Source: Lewinellaceae bacterium
Lineage (GTDB): Bacteria; Bacteroidota; Bacteroidia; Chitinophagales; Saprospiraceae
Reading direction: 5' to 3'
DNA: 64,000 bases
Assembly (NCBI GenBank): GCA_020636075.1
Contig: JACJYO010000004.1
Span: 573,824-637,823 of the forward strand
The position numbers were made by a program, and so were the translations under genes. The notes under the pieces were generated by a model. It worked only from the letters and a program-made list of their open reading frames with translations. It was not told the origin of the DNA and made no database searches. Positions 46,674 through 54,472 of the stretch are shown one piece after another. The first letter of the stretch is position 1, and the number at the start of each line of letters is the position of its first letter.

Positions 46674-48866
46674 ATGAAATACATCCCAGTTTTTTTATTG
46701 ATTGCGCTGTTCCAGGTGACCACCCTGCCAGCCCAACGGGAAATCACCCTCGACGACTGTTTTACCTTTTTCAAATTTTACCCGCGCTCTGCCGGAGGTT
46801 TGCATTTTTCCCCGGATGGCCACCACTATCTGGAGGAGGATGACCAGGGTATTTCTGAGTTTGATCTGGCCACTGGCCTGAAAGAACGCACCGTGGTGCC
46901 ACTTTCCGAAATGGAAAAGACCAGCGCCTGGGATGCGTTCACGTTCAACGACAAGCAAACCAAACTGCTGCTGCGCACCAATACCAAACCGGTGTACCGG
47001 CATTCGGTCACTGCCGACTATTGGGTGTACGACGTGGAGTCGAACACCTCGACCCCGTTGTACGGCGAAGCGCCTGTGCAGTTTGCCTTGTTCTCCGCCG
47101 ATGGCGAAAAAGTAGCCTTCGTGGCCGGGAACAACCTGTTTTTCAAAGACCTCAATTCTGGCGCCATCACGCAGGTAAGTTCCGACGGCAAAAAAAACGA
47201 GATCATCAACGGCCTTCCCGACTGGGTGTATGAGGAAGAATTCAGTCCGCCCGACGGCGACGGTATGGTTGCCGTTGCCTGGAGCCCCGACGGCCAAAAA
47301 CTGGCGTATATCCGCTTCGACGAGCGCGACGTGCCCGAATATCAGATGACCTGGTATACCGGTATGGCCTATCCGCGCTACACCGAATTTAAATTTCCCA
47401 AGGTCGGCGCCCCCAATTCCAAGGTCAGCGTGCATGTGTACGACCTCGCCTCCGGGCAAACCGAACAGGTGCTGCCGGGCACGGAAAACCAGGATATCTA
47501 CCTGCCCCGTCTCTACTGGACGCCCGATAACCTGTTGTGCGTGTACGTGCTCAATCGCTACCAAAACAACCTCTCGCTTGCGTTGTACGACCCGGCCACC
47601 CAGGCTACCGGTATGCTGCTCGACGAGATGGATGCGGCCTACGTGGACCTCGATATTTGCGACAACCTCACGTTTCTGCCCAACAACAAGGAATTTATCT
47701 GGCTGAGCGAGCGCGACGGCCACACGCACCTCTACCTGCTGCCCCGCCACGACGATTCCACAGCCACGATCCGCCAACTGACCCACGGCAATTTCGATGT
47801 GCTGAAATTTTACGGCCTCGACACCCGTAGCGGCAAATTTTACTACCAAACCGGCACGCCCACGCCCATGGACCGACAGGTGTGGGAAGGCTCGCTGTAC
47901 GGTGGCGAACCCCGCTTGCTGACGCCGGGCGCCGGCACCCACGATGCCTGGTTTTCGCCGACGTTCGAATTCTACGTGCACCAGCATTCCACCATCAACA
48001 CGCCGCCCGCAGCCGACTTGCGGACCCGCAGTGGTGACGCCTTGCGCCCATTGGTGCGCAATGAGGGCGTGGAGCGGTTACGGAAGGATTACGGCTTTGC
48101 CCCCGTTGAGTTTATCACCGTAAAAGCCGCCGACAGCACAGACCTGAACGCCTGGATACTTAAACCCGGCAACCTAGATCCGGCAAAAAAATACCCGGTA
48201 TTGTTCGACATCTACGGTGGCCCGGGCTCTCAAACCGTGCAAAACCAGTACAATGGCTACACCGGTCCCTGGCATCAAATGCTTGCACAAAAAGGCTACA
48301 TCATCGTGAGTGTGGACAACCGGGGCACCGGGGCCCGCGGGCGGGATTTCAAAAAATGCACCCAACTCCAACTCGGCAAACTGGAAACCGAAGACCAGAT
48401 CGCTGCGGCCCGGCAATTCGCCGCCCTGCCTTACGTCGATCCTAACCGCATCGGCATCTGGGGCTGGAGCTTTGGCGGCTACCTGAGCAGTTCCTGTATC
48501 CTCAAAGGCAGCGAGGTGTTCAAAATGGCGATGGCTGTGGCTCCGGTAACCAACTGGAAATGGTACGACACGGCATACACCGAGCGTTTCATGCACACCA
48601 CTGCCGACAATGCTGCCGGCTACGCCGAAAACTCGCCCATCAACTTTGTGGAACGCCTGCGCGGGGGCAACTACCTCATTTGCCACGGCATCGATGACGA
48701 CAATGTGCACTGGCAACAAACCGTTGAAATGGTGAATGCGCTCATTCAGGCCAACAAACAATTTGAAACGTACTACTACCCCAACCGGAACCACGGTATT
48801 TACGGGGAAAATGCGACGCGGCATTTGTTTACGAAATTGACTTCGTTTGTGGTTTCGCAGCTGTAA
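46674..48866 (+). CDS. Dipeptidyl-peptidase IV (S9B family)
   Basis: A 730-residue periplasmic peptidase that removes N-terminal dipeptides, usually Xaa-Pro. A signal peptide (MKYIPVFLLIALFQVTTLPA) is followed by an eight-bladed beta-propeller (about 40-480) with the substrate N-terminus-binding Glu pair in DWVYEEEF (187-189). The catalytic alpha/beta-hydrolase domain follows. The triad is Ser599 in GWSFGGYLSS, an Asp in IDDDNVHW (674-676) and His707 in NRNHGIYG. Length and motif set match bacterial DPP-IV. Together with the T9SS-exported neighbour it fits peptide scavenging from protein. Confidence 0.93.
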   Translation: MKYIPVFLLIALFQVTTLPAQREITLDDCFTFFKFYPRSAGGLHFSPDGHHYLEEDDQGISEFDLATGLKERTVVPLSEMEKTSAWDAFTFNDKQTKLLLRTNTKPVYRHSVTADYWVYDVESNTSTPLYGEAPVQFALFSADGEKVAFVAGNNLFFKDLNSGAITQVSSDGKKNEIINGLPDWVYEEEFSPPDGDGMVAVAWSPDGQKLAYIRFDERDVPEYQMTWYTGMAYPRYTEFKFPKVGAPNSKVSVHVYDLASGQTEQVLPGTENQDIYLPRLYWTPDNLLCVYVLNRYQNNLSLALYDPATQATGMLLDEMDAAYVDLDICDNLTFLPNNKEFIWLSERDGHTHLYLLPRHDDSTATIRQLTHGNFDVLKFYGLDTRSGKFYYQTGTPTPMDRQVWEGSLYGGEPRLLTPGAGTHDAWFSPTFEFYVHQHSTINTPPAADLRTRSGDALRPLVRNEGVERLRKDYGFAPVEFITVKAADSTDLNAWILKPGNLDPAKKYPVLFDIYGGPGSQTVQNQYNGYTGPWHQMLAQKGYIIVSVDNRGTGARGRDFKKCTQLQLGKLETEDQIAAARQFAALPYVDPNRIGIWGWSFGGYLSSSCILKGSEVFKMAMAVAPVTNWKWYDTAYTERFMHTTADNAAGYAENSPINFVERLRGGNYLICHGIDDDNVHWQQTVEMVNALIQANKQFETYYYPNRNHGIYGENATRHLFTKLTSFVVSQL

Positions 48867-48886
48867 CGCGAACTGGTAGTTCGCGT
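48866..48886. repeat. Short CGCGAAC palindrome (1 of 3)
   Basis: ACGCGAAC (48866-48873), loop TGGTA, GTTCGCGT (48879-48886). It starts on the last base of the DPP-IV stop codon. An A-run, not a T-run, follows on the plus strand. The same core recurs at 49002 and 50617. Confidence 0.6.
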
Positions 48887-49001
48887 AAAAAAACCAACCC
48901 GAAAAAATCCAATCAACCCGGCAAGCAGCGTACGCCGGAGAATTTTTATCTTTCAAAAAACGAAAGCGAACCAGCCGTTCATTTTTTACAAACAAACCAG
49001 C

Positions 49002-49020
49002 CGCGAACTAACCGTTCGCG
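49002..49020. repeat. Short CGCGAAC palindrome (2 of 3)
   Basis: CGCGAAC, loop TAACC, GTTCGCG. It ends six bp before the ATG of the beta-barrel gene at 49026, so a hairpin here could mask the ribosome-binding region. Confidence 0.6.
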
Positions 49021-49025
49021 TTACT

Positions 49026-49700
49026 ATGAAAAACATCCTGCTCGCCCTCTGCCTGCTCGCCCAAACGGCGCAAGCCCAGCAATCCTTCGGCAAAGTCATC
49101 GCCGGGCTTGAAGTGGCTTTCGACGTCAACCAGTTCACCGACGGACTCAAGCCGCGGCTAATTCCCGGCATTCAGGTGGAAGTGCCTATCGGACCCATTT
49201 CCATCGGCGCCGGCATCGGCAACGAGTTTTATCACGAATACGAATACTACACCTACGCCGGCCAAACGATCCAGCGCATGGAAGGCGGCCAGATCGTGCC
49301 GTACTACGTGTCGAACCTGAATGCTTTCCGGCCGGCCTACTGGACGGTGCCCATCAAGATCGACTACCGCATCCACCGCTGCGAATGCGTGTACGTGCAG
49401 GCAGGCATGAGCTTCGATTTTTTCAGCGACCGGCCCGAAGGCCGCGTCAAGTTTGAAGGCGCTGAACTGCGGGAGCGTCCGCTGGACGCGGTGCCGCGGG
49501 AAATTTTATTCAAAAAAAATACGAAGAGCTACACGATTGGGGTGGGCTTTAGCCTGTTCACCCACCGTTTTTTCCGCTTCACGGCGCGGCCGAGTTTTGT
49601 GCTGAGCGAGAACCCGGAAATTTACACAACGGCGCCGGACTATATTTCTACGCTGCGGATGCATTTTGGGGTGCAGGTGGGGTTGTTTCAGGGGTATTGA
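49026..49700 (+). CDS. Outer-membrane beta-barrel-like protein
   Basis: A 224-residue protein with a signal peptide (MKNILLALCLLAQTAQAQ). Mature residues alternate polar and hydrophobic in strand-like runs (VEVPIGPISIGAGIGNEFYH and YTIGVGFSLFTHRFFRF) and the protein ends LRMHFGVQVGLFQGY, the usual aromatic final strand of a barrel. No specific family recognised. It follows the DPP-IV gene by 159 bp on the same strand. Confidence 0.65.
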   Translation: MKNILLALCLLAQTAQAQQSFGKVIAGLEVAFDVNQFTDGLKPRLIPGIQVEVPIGPISIGAGIGNEFYHEYEYYTYAGQTIQRMEGGQIVPYYVSNLNAFRPAYWTVPIKIDYRIHRCECVYVQAGMSFDFFSDRPEGRVKFEGAELRERPLDAVPREILFKKNTKSYTIGVGFSLFTHRFFRFTARPSFVLSENPEIYTTAPDYISTLRMHFGVQVGLFQGY

Positions 49701-49766
49701 AAAACTTTACCTTACCAACTGCCAATCTTTTCTCTAAAGCCACTAAATCAAACAATTAGAGGGGAT

Positions 49767-49893
49767 GTGTACTTTTCAAATTTCAAATTTTTCTTTTCAA
49801 ATTTCAAATTGAAAAGGATCTTACCGCTTTTGAAGTTTCATTAATTTGAAATGTCAGATTAGTGAAATTTGAAATTGGAAAAGTTGTTCACCA
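49767..49893. repeat. Long intergenic palindrome, family c (copy 1)
   Basis: Arms are of the type GTGTACTTTTCAAATTTCAA (from 49767) and TTTGAAATTGGAAAAGTTG (to about 49893) with a TTCACC end. It lies between convergent genes. The same architecture and end sequence recur at 54230-54430. Confidence 0.65.
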
Positions 49894-49958
49894 CCGTGGG
49901 TCACTTGAGTTGGTGGTTGCCGAGGGCTCCATCTTCGACTAATTCGCTGCGATTTTTA

Positions 49959-50562
49959 CTATCTGTTTTTTCGAAAATAAATAAGCACCTTCAAAACACC
50001 CATCCCCACCAGCAGCAGCAAAAACAGCGGCAAATACCCCGGGTACTTCAGCACATTTTTCAAATTGCTATTGAAAAAATGGCCCAAATCCACCAGCCGC
50101 CTACCGTGTGCAACACTTTCCATTGTCGGGGGTGAGTCGTTTTGAAAAGGTATCGAAAGAGGTCAGAAGCATGGCCACCACAAAAAAATAAGCCGTACCG
50201 CCGGCCAGCAGGGAACTCGTTTTTGCCAGCGTAAACACCGGGTGAAACTGCTGCTGTAACAGAACCAAAAAACCGAGATGGCACAAATGGGTAATCGCAA
50301 AGGTGATCCCCAGGTACTTGCGGTTCATCCGCAGCCAGAACGTAAAGTTGTTTTTGAAAAACCGTCGGATGGCCGAAGCCCCGAATGCCGCACAAAAAAA
50401 GACGACCGCAAAACGCGCCGACCATCGGATGGCCAGGCGGGTGCTGTCTTCGGTAAGGCCGCCAATCAGGAAAATCAGGGCATAGCAAAGCAGGGTGCCG
50501 GCGAGCAACACGCCGGCTAGTTGCCAGTACCACCAAAGGCGTGTGGGTGTATTTTTTTCCAT
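49959..50562 (-). pseudogene. Frameshifted ferric-reductase-like membrane protein
   Basis: Reading through two apparent one-base losses restores a 201-residue protein. The intact first frame (50101-50562) gives 153 residues of membrane helices with RKYLGITFAITHLCHLGFL, the heme-ligand His pattern of ferric-reductase-like domains. Beyond a run of five G (50128-50132) the correct frame shifts to TPRQWKVLHTVGGWWIWAI, with the second-helix His. Beyond six A (50074-50079) it shifts again to a last membrane segment ending KVLIYFRKNR at 49959. All landmarks are present once the frames are joined, so decay is recent or the runs are assembly errors. Confidence 0.7.
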
Positions 50563-50616
50563 AAATCAAGTTTCGGTTCCGGACTGCCTGTTGCGCGCGT
50601 TTCAATCTTTTTTGGC

Positions 50617-50635
50617 CGCGAACCGGAGGTTCGCG
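50617..50635. repeat. Short CGCGAAC palindrome (3 of 3)
   Basis: CGCGAACC, loop GGA, GGTTCGCG. It ends one base before the stop codon of the DUF1801 gene (50636), between it and the ferric-reductase-like gene. Confidence 0.6.
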
Positions 50636-51091
50636 TTACCGTTTCAAATGCGTCTCATAAAGTTCCACCCAATCGTCCACACTCATTTTTTGCATCAGTT
50701 CGGCAATGAGTTGGAACGGAATAGCCTCGGGCTTTTTAAAGCGGATGCAGCTTTTACCCATGTCCAGTTTGGTTTTGCTGTGCTTGGGGTATTCGGCCAC
50801 AAACCACTTGAGCAGTTCCTCGTTGGCATAGAGGCCCATGTGGTACAGCGCGATGAAGTTTTTTTGCGAAGCAATGCTGGCAAAAGGAAGCGGCAGCTTC
50901 GGATCGCAGTGGTAGCCTGAAGGATAAATGCTGTGTGGCACCACGTAGCCGATCATGCCGTAGCTCATGCCTTCCTGAAAACCGTCGGGGATGTTTTCCT
51001 GGATCGTTTCGCGCAGGCGGGTGAAGGCATCACGGCGCTCTTCGGGGATGGCCAGGATGTAATCGGAGGGTGAGTTTGCTTGGTGTGTCAT
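50636..51091 (-). CDS. DUF1801 domain-containing protein
   Basis: A 151-residue cytoplasmic protein of the DUF1801 (YdhG-like) family. Typical features are DYILAIPEERRDAFTRLRE at the start, then EGMSYGMIGY, an IALYHMGLY segment and KTKLDMGKSCIRFKKPEAIP. The start at 51091 (MTHQANSPSD) precedes the conserved region directly; an in-frame ATG 14 codons upstream is possible. Function is unknown, although related small domains have been linked to iron chaperone or lipid-like ligand binding. It is followed by a CGCGAAC hairpin. Confidence 0.85.
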   Translation of the reverse strand: MTHQANSPSDYILAIPEERRDAFTRLRETIQENIPDGFQEGMSYGMIGYVVPHSIYPSGYHCDPKLPLPFASIASQKNFIALYHMGLYANEELLKWFVAEYPKHSKTKLDMGKSCIRFKKPEAIPFQLIAELMQKMSVDDWVELYETHLKR

Positions 51092-51112
51092 AGTTGATTT
51101 GTGTTTTATTGA

Positions 51113-51274
51113 CCACGAAGACACGGAGGGCACGGAGTTTTGCCGCCTTCAGCGTCTTGGAATTGGACAGGATTTACAAGATTAACATGGTTTTTTCTTG
51201 TAAATCCTGTTGATCCTGTCAAGTCAAATAACCGCCGAAGGCGGCAAAACTCCATGTTCTCCATGCCTCCGTGG
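51113..51274. repeat. Long intergenic palindrome, family d (copy 2)
   Basis: Outer arms 51113-51147 and 51240-51274 (CCACGAAGACACGGAGG and GGCGGCAAAACTCC types) match the outer arms of the palindrome beside porV. An inner pair, CAGGATTTACAAG/CTTGTAAATCCTG, adds a second stem. It lies between two minus-strand genes. Confidence 0.7.
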
Positions 51275-51283
51275 TAAACCAAA

Positions 51284-51988
51284 TTAAAGTTTTCCGATCA
51301 AAAATACGGTGGGTGCTTTTTCCAGTTCAGGGGTTTGGGCTTTTTTCCAGTCGCGCACCGACAAAGCACGGATAAACTCCCCGGCGCCAGTCAGGTCTTG
51401 CGCCACGGCAAAACCGGTTTCGGGACTTAGCGATTCCAACGCCACCTCCAGCACCATCTGGCTGCGGTAGGGCGTTTCGATGAATAGCTGGGTTTGGTGC
51501 TGCTGGCGCGCCAGATTTTCCAGGCGGCGCAGGTCGCGGGCCAGCTCAGGCCGTTTGGGCGACAGGTAGCCGTGAAAGGCAAACTGCTGACCGTTCATCC
51601 CGGAAGCCATCAATGCCAGCAACAGCGACGACGGGCCCACCATCGGTACCACCCGCACGCCTTCGCGGTGCGCCAGGGCAACGATTTCGGCGCCGGGGTC
51701 GGCCACACCCGGGCAACCGGCTTCGGAGAGCAAGCCCACATCTTTTCCCGCCCGGATAGCCTCCCGGAATACTGCAGGCGCTTCGCCCGCGTTGTGTTTG
51801 CCGATTTCGGCAAAAATCAATTCCTGCAAGGGCTTTTCCGGGCCGCAGGCTTTGATAAAATGCCGCGCCGTTTTTGCCCGCTCCACAATGAAAACCTCCA
51901 AGCGCCGGGCAATTTCCAGCACATAGGGTGGAAGGGTGTGCATGGCGTTTTCAGCAATTGGGCAAGGAAGGAGGTAGAGTGTGGGCAT
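51284..51988 (-). CDS. RsmI-like SAM-dependent methyltransferase
   Basis: A 234-residue protein of the tetrapyrrole-methylase-fold family, the COG0313 group that includes RsmI, the 16S rRNA C1402 2'-O-methyltransferase. Landmarks: LSEAGCPGVADPGAEIV (about 90-106), the SAM-loop block, then VRVVPMVGPSSLLLALMASG (about 113-132) and FIETPYRSQMVLE. The C-terminal RsmI extension is absent and the N-terminal GNLED-type motif is altered. It is therefore a homologue of uncertain target, possibly another RNA or small molecule. The IS element sits 28 bp upstream of its start and may have disturbed its promoter. Confidence 0.8.
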   Translation of the reverse strand: MPTLYLLPCPIAENAMHTLPPYVLEIARRLEVFIVERAKTARHFIKACGPEKPLQELIFAEIGKHNAGEAPAVFREAIRAGKDVGLLSEAGCPGVADPGAEIVALAHREGVRVVPMVGPSSLLLALMASGMNGQQFAFHGYLSPKRPELARDLRRLENLARQQHQTQLFIETPYRSQMVLEVALESLSPETGFAVAQDLTGAGEFIRALSVRDWKKAQTPELEKAPTVFLIGKL

Positions 51989-52016
51989 TTTTTATTACGG
52001 ATTGTCGAATACGGAT

Positions 52017-53310
52017 TAGTGGTGTGCGAAAGATTTTCAGGATTATAGTTCATTGACAATAGGGATATTAGCAATTTTAGACATGCTAAAGAATTCATTA
52101 TCTCGTCAGTCAGTTGGTGTTAGCGAATTACTATCGTTGCTACCGCAGGACTTTTTAGAAAGCCTTTCAGAAAAGTTTAAGGCGGACAAATGGGTTCAAA
52201 AGTTAAGATCAGATGTCATATTCAAGTTAGTGCTGTATTCGGTATTGCACAGTGAGCGGATAAGTCTTCGATTGATGGCACTGTATTATTCGCAACCACA
52301 ATTTCAGGCCTTTGCTCAGGTAGCAGGTCAAACAGCACATAATAGCATACGCGATCGGCTACGAACAGTTCCCTTGGACTATTTTGCCACGTTGTATGAA
52401 GGTTTTTATCGACAAGCCGCTGCGCTTTATGGGGAAAGCGAACTGGAACATAAATATCACTTACGGCGCTACGATTCTACCCTGATCGCTACGTATGCGC
52501 ATTTACTGGATGGAATGCGGGTGGCAGCAGTGCCAGGAACAAGGTTCAGGCTAAATTTAGTTTTGAGTTTAAGGACGATTTTTGTTGCGAGCACAGTTTT
52601 TCTCGCTGCAAAAATATTTAAGTGAAGAAACCGCGCTTGCTCAAGTGGTCAGTCAGAGTGACTTGCAAACTAATGAAGTAGCCGTATTCGATAGGGGACT
52701 TAAAAGCCGGGCATTCTTTCAACAATGCCAGGAGCAACACAAATTATTCATTACCAGAGCAAAAGAAGACCTTCGTTATGTCCTTCTGGAAGAACATCGC
52801 TTGCCTGCGCCAGACTCTAATGAACCACTAAGCATTCAACTGGATGCCCAAGTACAACTCTTTGCCAGTGGACACAAGGTGCAGCCAATAACCTTAAGGC
52901 TTATTCGTGTAATGGACCCCAAGGGCAAAATCCTCATCTTCATTACAAATATTCCATCTCATGATCTAACCCCTCTTCAAGTCGCTGCCTTATATCGAAA
53001 ACGCTGGGACATCGAGGTACTCTTTCGTTTCCTTAAACAAGAAATGAATCTCAAACACTTGGTCTGCAATGACGCCAATGCTATCGCTGTAGTGCTTTAC
53101 TGTACGCTCATCGCCGCTTCCATGATCCTCATCTTTAAAAAGAAAACATCATCAAGTCCTTCAAAACTGCTAAAATCCTCTTTGTCAATGAACTAATTAA
53201 TGATATTATTTATCAAAACTTCTTCTTCAATCGGAGGATGGTATTCTGCTTTTGAAAAAATTACCAAACCGCCCAATCGAAACCAAACCTAAATCTTTCG
53301 CACACCACTA
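52017..53310 (+). mobile_element. IS4-family insertion sequence (1294 bp) with 9-bp target duplication
   Basis: Perfect 20-bp terminal inverted repeats, TAGTGGTGTGCGAAAGATTT at 52017-52036 and its complement at 53291-53310. AATACGGAT occurs on both flanks (52008-52016 and 53311-53319), a 9-bp direct duplication that fits IS4-type transposition. The transposase gene inside has the DDE residues and the YREK signature (YRKRWDIEVLFRFLK) that define IS4. The element lies inside a family b palindrome. Because the duplication and ends are intact, the insertion is recent. Confidence 0.88.
52083..53196 (+). pseudogene. Broken IS4-family transposase
   Basis: The transposase is split over three frames. 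From the ATG at 52083 the first frame includes catalytic Asp in RRYDSTLIATYAHLLDG. Near 52520 the frame shifts (one G lost from GGG) to VQAKFSFEFKDDF, then near 52580 (one T lost from a T-run) to LLRAQFFSLQKYLSEETAL. The last frame holds the second Asp in VAVFDRGLKS and the YREK block with Glu. Restoring two bases gives a 371-residue transposase of normal IS4 size. As read, no active protein can be made unless frameshifting occurs at both sites. Confidence 0.75.
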
Positions 53311-53486
53311 AATACGGATTGCGGATTGTGCACCATCCCGTATGATGGTAGTTTTATAATATTCCCAGAAGAGGCCACAAGGTAAAATTAATAGCCAGTG
53401 GCTGGTAAATTCTATATTTGCCACAAGTATTCCCGATGTATGGAATGGTGTACAATCCGCAATCCGTACTCTGCAATCCGCAATCA
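53311..53486. repeat. Long intergenic palindrome, family b (copy 2, split by the IS)
   Basis: Left arm TACGGATTGCGGATTGTGCACC (53313-53336, cited by its core) pairs with ATGGTGTACAATCCGCAATC (53445-53464) and on to 53486. Part of the left arm is on the far side of the IS (51992-52016). The sequence matches the family b palindrome at 20411-20564. It lies between the divergent rsmI-like and scpA genes. Confidence 0.7.
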
Positions 53487-53488
53487 CG

Positions 53489-54229
53489 ATGTCCGACACC
53501 TTTACCATAAAACTTCCGGTCTTTGAAGGCCCTTTCGACCTGCTGCTTTTTTTCATTGAGCGGGACGAACTGGATATTTATAATATTCCGATCGCCAAGA
53601 TCACGGATGATTTTCTGGACTATATGCACCACATGGAGGCCATGAATATCGACCTGGCCTCCGAATTTATTGTCGTGGCGGCTACGCTGATGCGGATCAA
53701 AGCAAAACTGCTGCTGCCGCGCAAGCAACTGGACGATGAAGGCAACGAGATCGACCCGCGGGCCGAACTGGTCGAGCGCCTGCTGGAATACAAGCGCTAT
53801 AAAAGTGTGCTCGACGAACTGCGCCGCCTGGAAGAAGTCCGCGCAGTGATGAGCCCCCGGGGTTATGCCTCTGCCGAACTGCGCAAACTGGCCGAAACCG
53901 CCCTGGCCGACGCCGAAATGGAAAGCGTGACCCTGTACAAACTCCTTCGGGTATTTGAGCGGCTGCTGGGCCGCTACGAAGAGAGCCTGAAAGCCCGGCG
54001 CATCCACACGGTTTACAATTACAATTACACCATCCAGGACCAGCGTGCTTACCTGAAAACCACCCTGAAGCGCGGAGAAAAGGCGCCTTTCGAGGCAATT
54101 TTTTTGCAATTGGAAAATCGTATCCACGCAATTGTTACCTTTCTGGCCTTGCTCGAACTCCTGAATGCCCAGGAAGTGCTGATCACGCAGGGCGAAGGGA
54201 TGAATAATTTTTGGCTTGAATTAGGTTAG
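53489..54229 (+). CDS. scpA: Segregation and condensation protein A
   Basis: ScpA is the kleisin of the SMC-ScpAB chromosome condensation complex. The 246-residue protein has the N-terminal block FEGPFDLLLFFIERDELDIY (about 10-29), which contacts the Smc neck, then IPIAKITDDFLDYM. A central ScpB-binding region follows, with a C-terminal winged-helix part (FEAIFLQLENRIHAIVTFLALLELL). scpB and smc are not in the window. The gene starts within the right end of the IS-split palindrome and ends directly on another palindrome. Confidence 0.92.
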   Translation: MSDTFTIKLPVFEGPFDLLLFFIERDELDIYNIPIAKITDDFLDYMHHMEAMNIDLASEFIVVAATLMRIKAKLLLPRKQLDDEGNEIDPRAELVERLLEYKRYKSVLDELRRLEEVRAVMSPRGYASAELRKLAETALADAEMESVTLYKLLRVFERLLGRYEESLKARRIHTVYNYNYTIQDQRAYLKTTLKRGEKAPFEAIFLQLENRIHAIVTFLALLELLNAQEVLITQGEGMNNFWLELG

Positions 54230-54430
54230 CCCCACCCCCAACCACCATAGCCATCAACGTAAGGATTTAGAGTGGGTGTACACTTTTGACTTTTCAAATT
54301 ATACTTTTCAAATTTGACTTAAAAGAAACTTCCAAAAGCCTGAATCATCCTTTTAAGTCAAAAGTCTAATTTGAAAAGTTCAATTTGAAAAGTAGTTCAC
54401 CTCCTCGGATTCCTTAAGTTGGGGGTGGGG
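54230..54430. repeat. Long intergenic palindrome, family c (copy 2)
   Basis: Outer arms CCCCACCCCCAAC (54230-54242) and GTTGGGGGTGGGG (54418-54430), with inner arms CTTTTGACTTTTCAAATT and the matching AATTTGAAAAG stretches. Its TTCACC...CTTAAGTTG end parallels the copy at 49767-49893. It starts right after the scpA stop and lies before the lipoxygenase-like gene. Confidence 0.75.
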
Positions 54431-54472
54431 GTACGCAAAACCAACGAAACAATAACCAACTACAACAACATC

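Noticed and set aside
46695..47987. 430-codon minus-strand frame
   Set aside because: Shadow of the DPP-IV gene.
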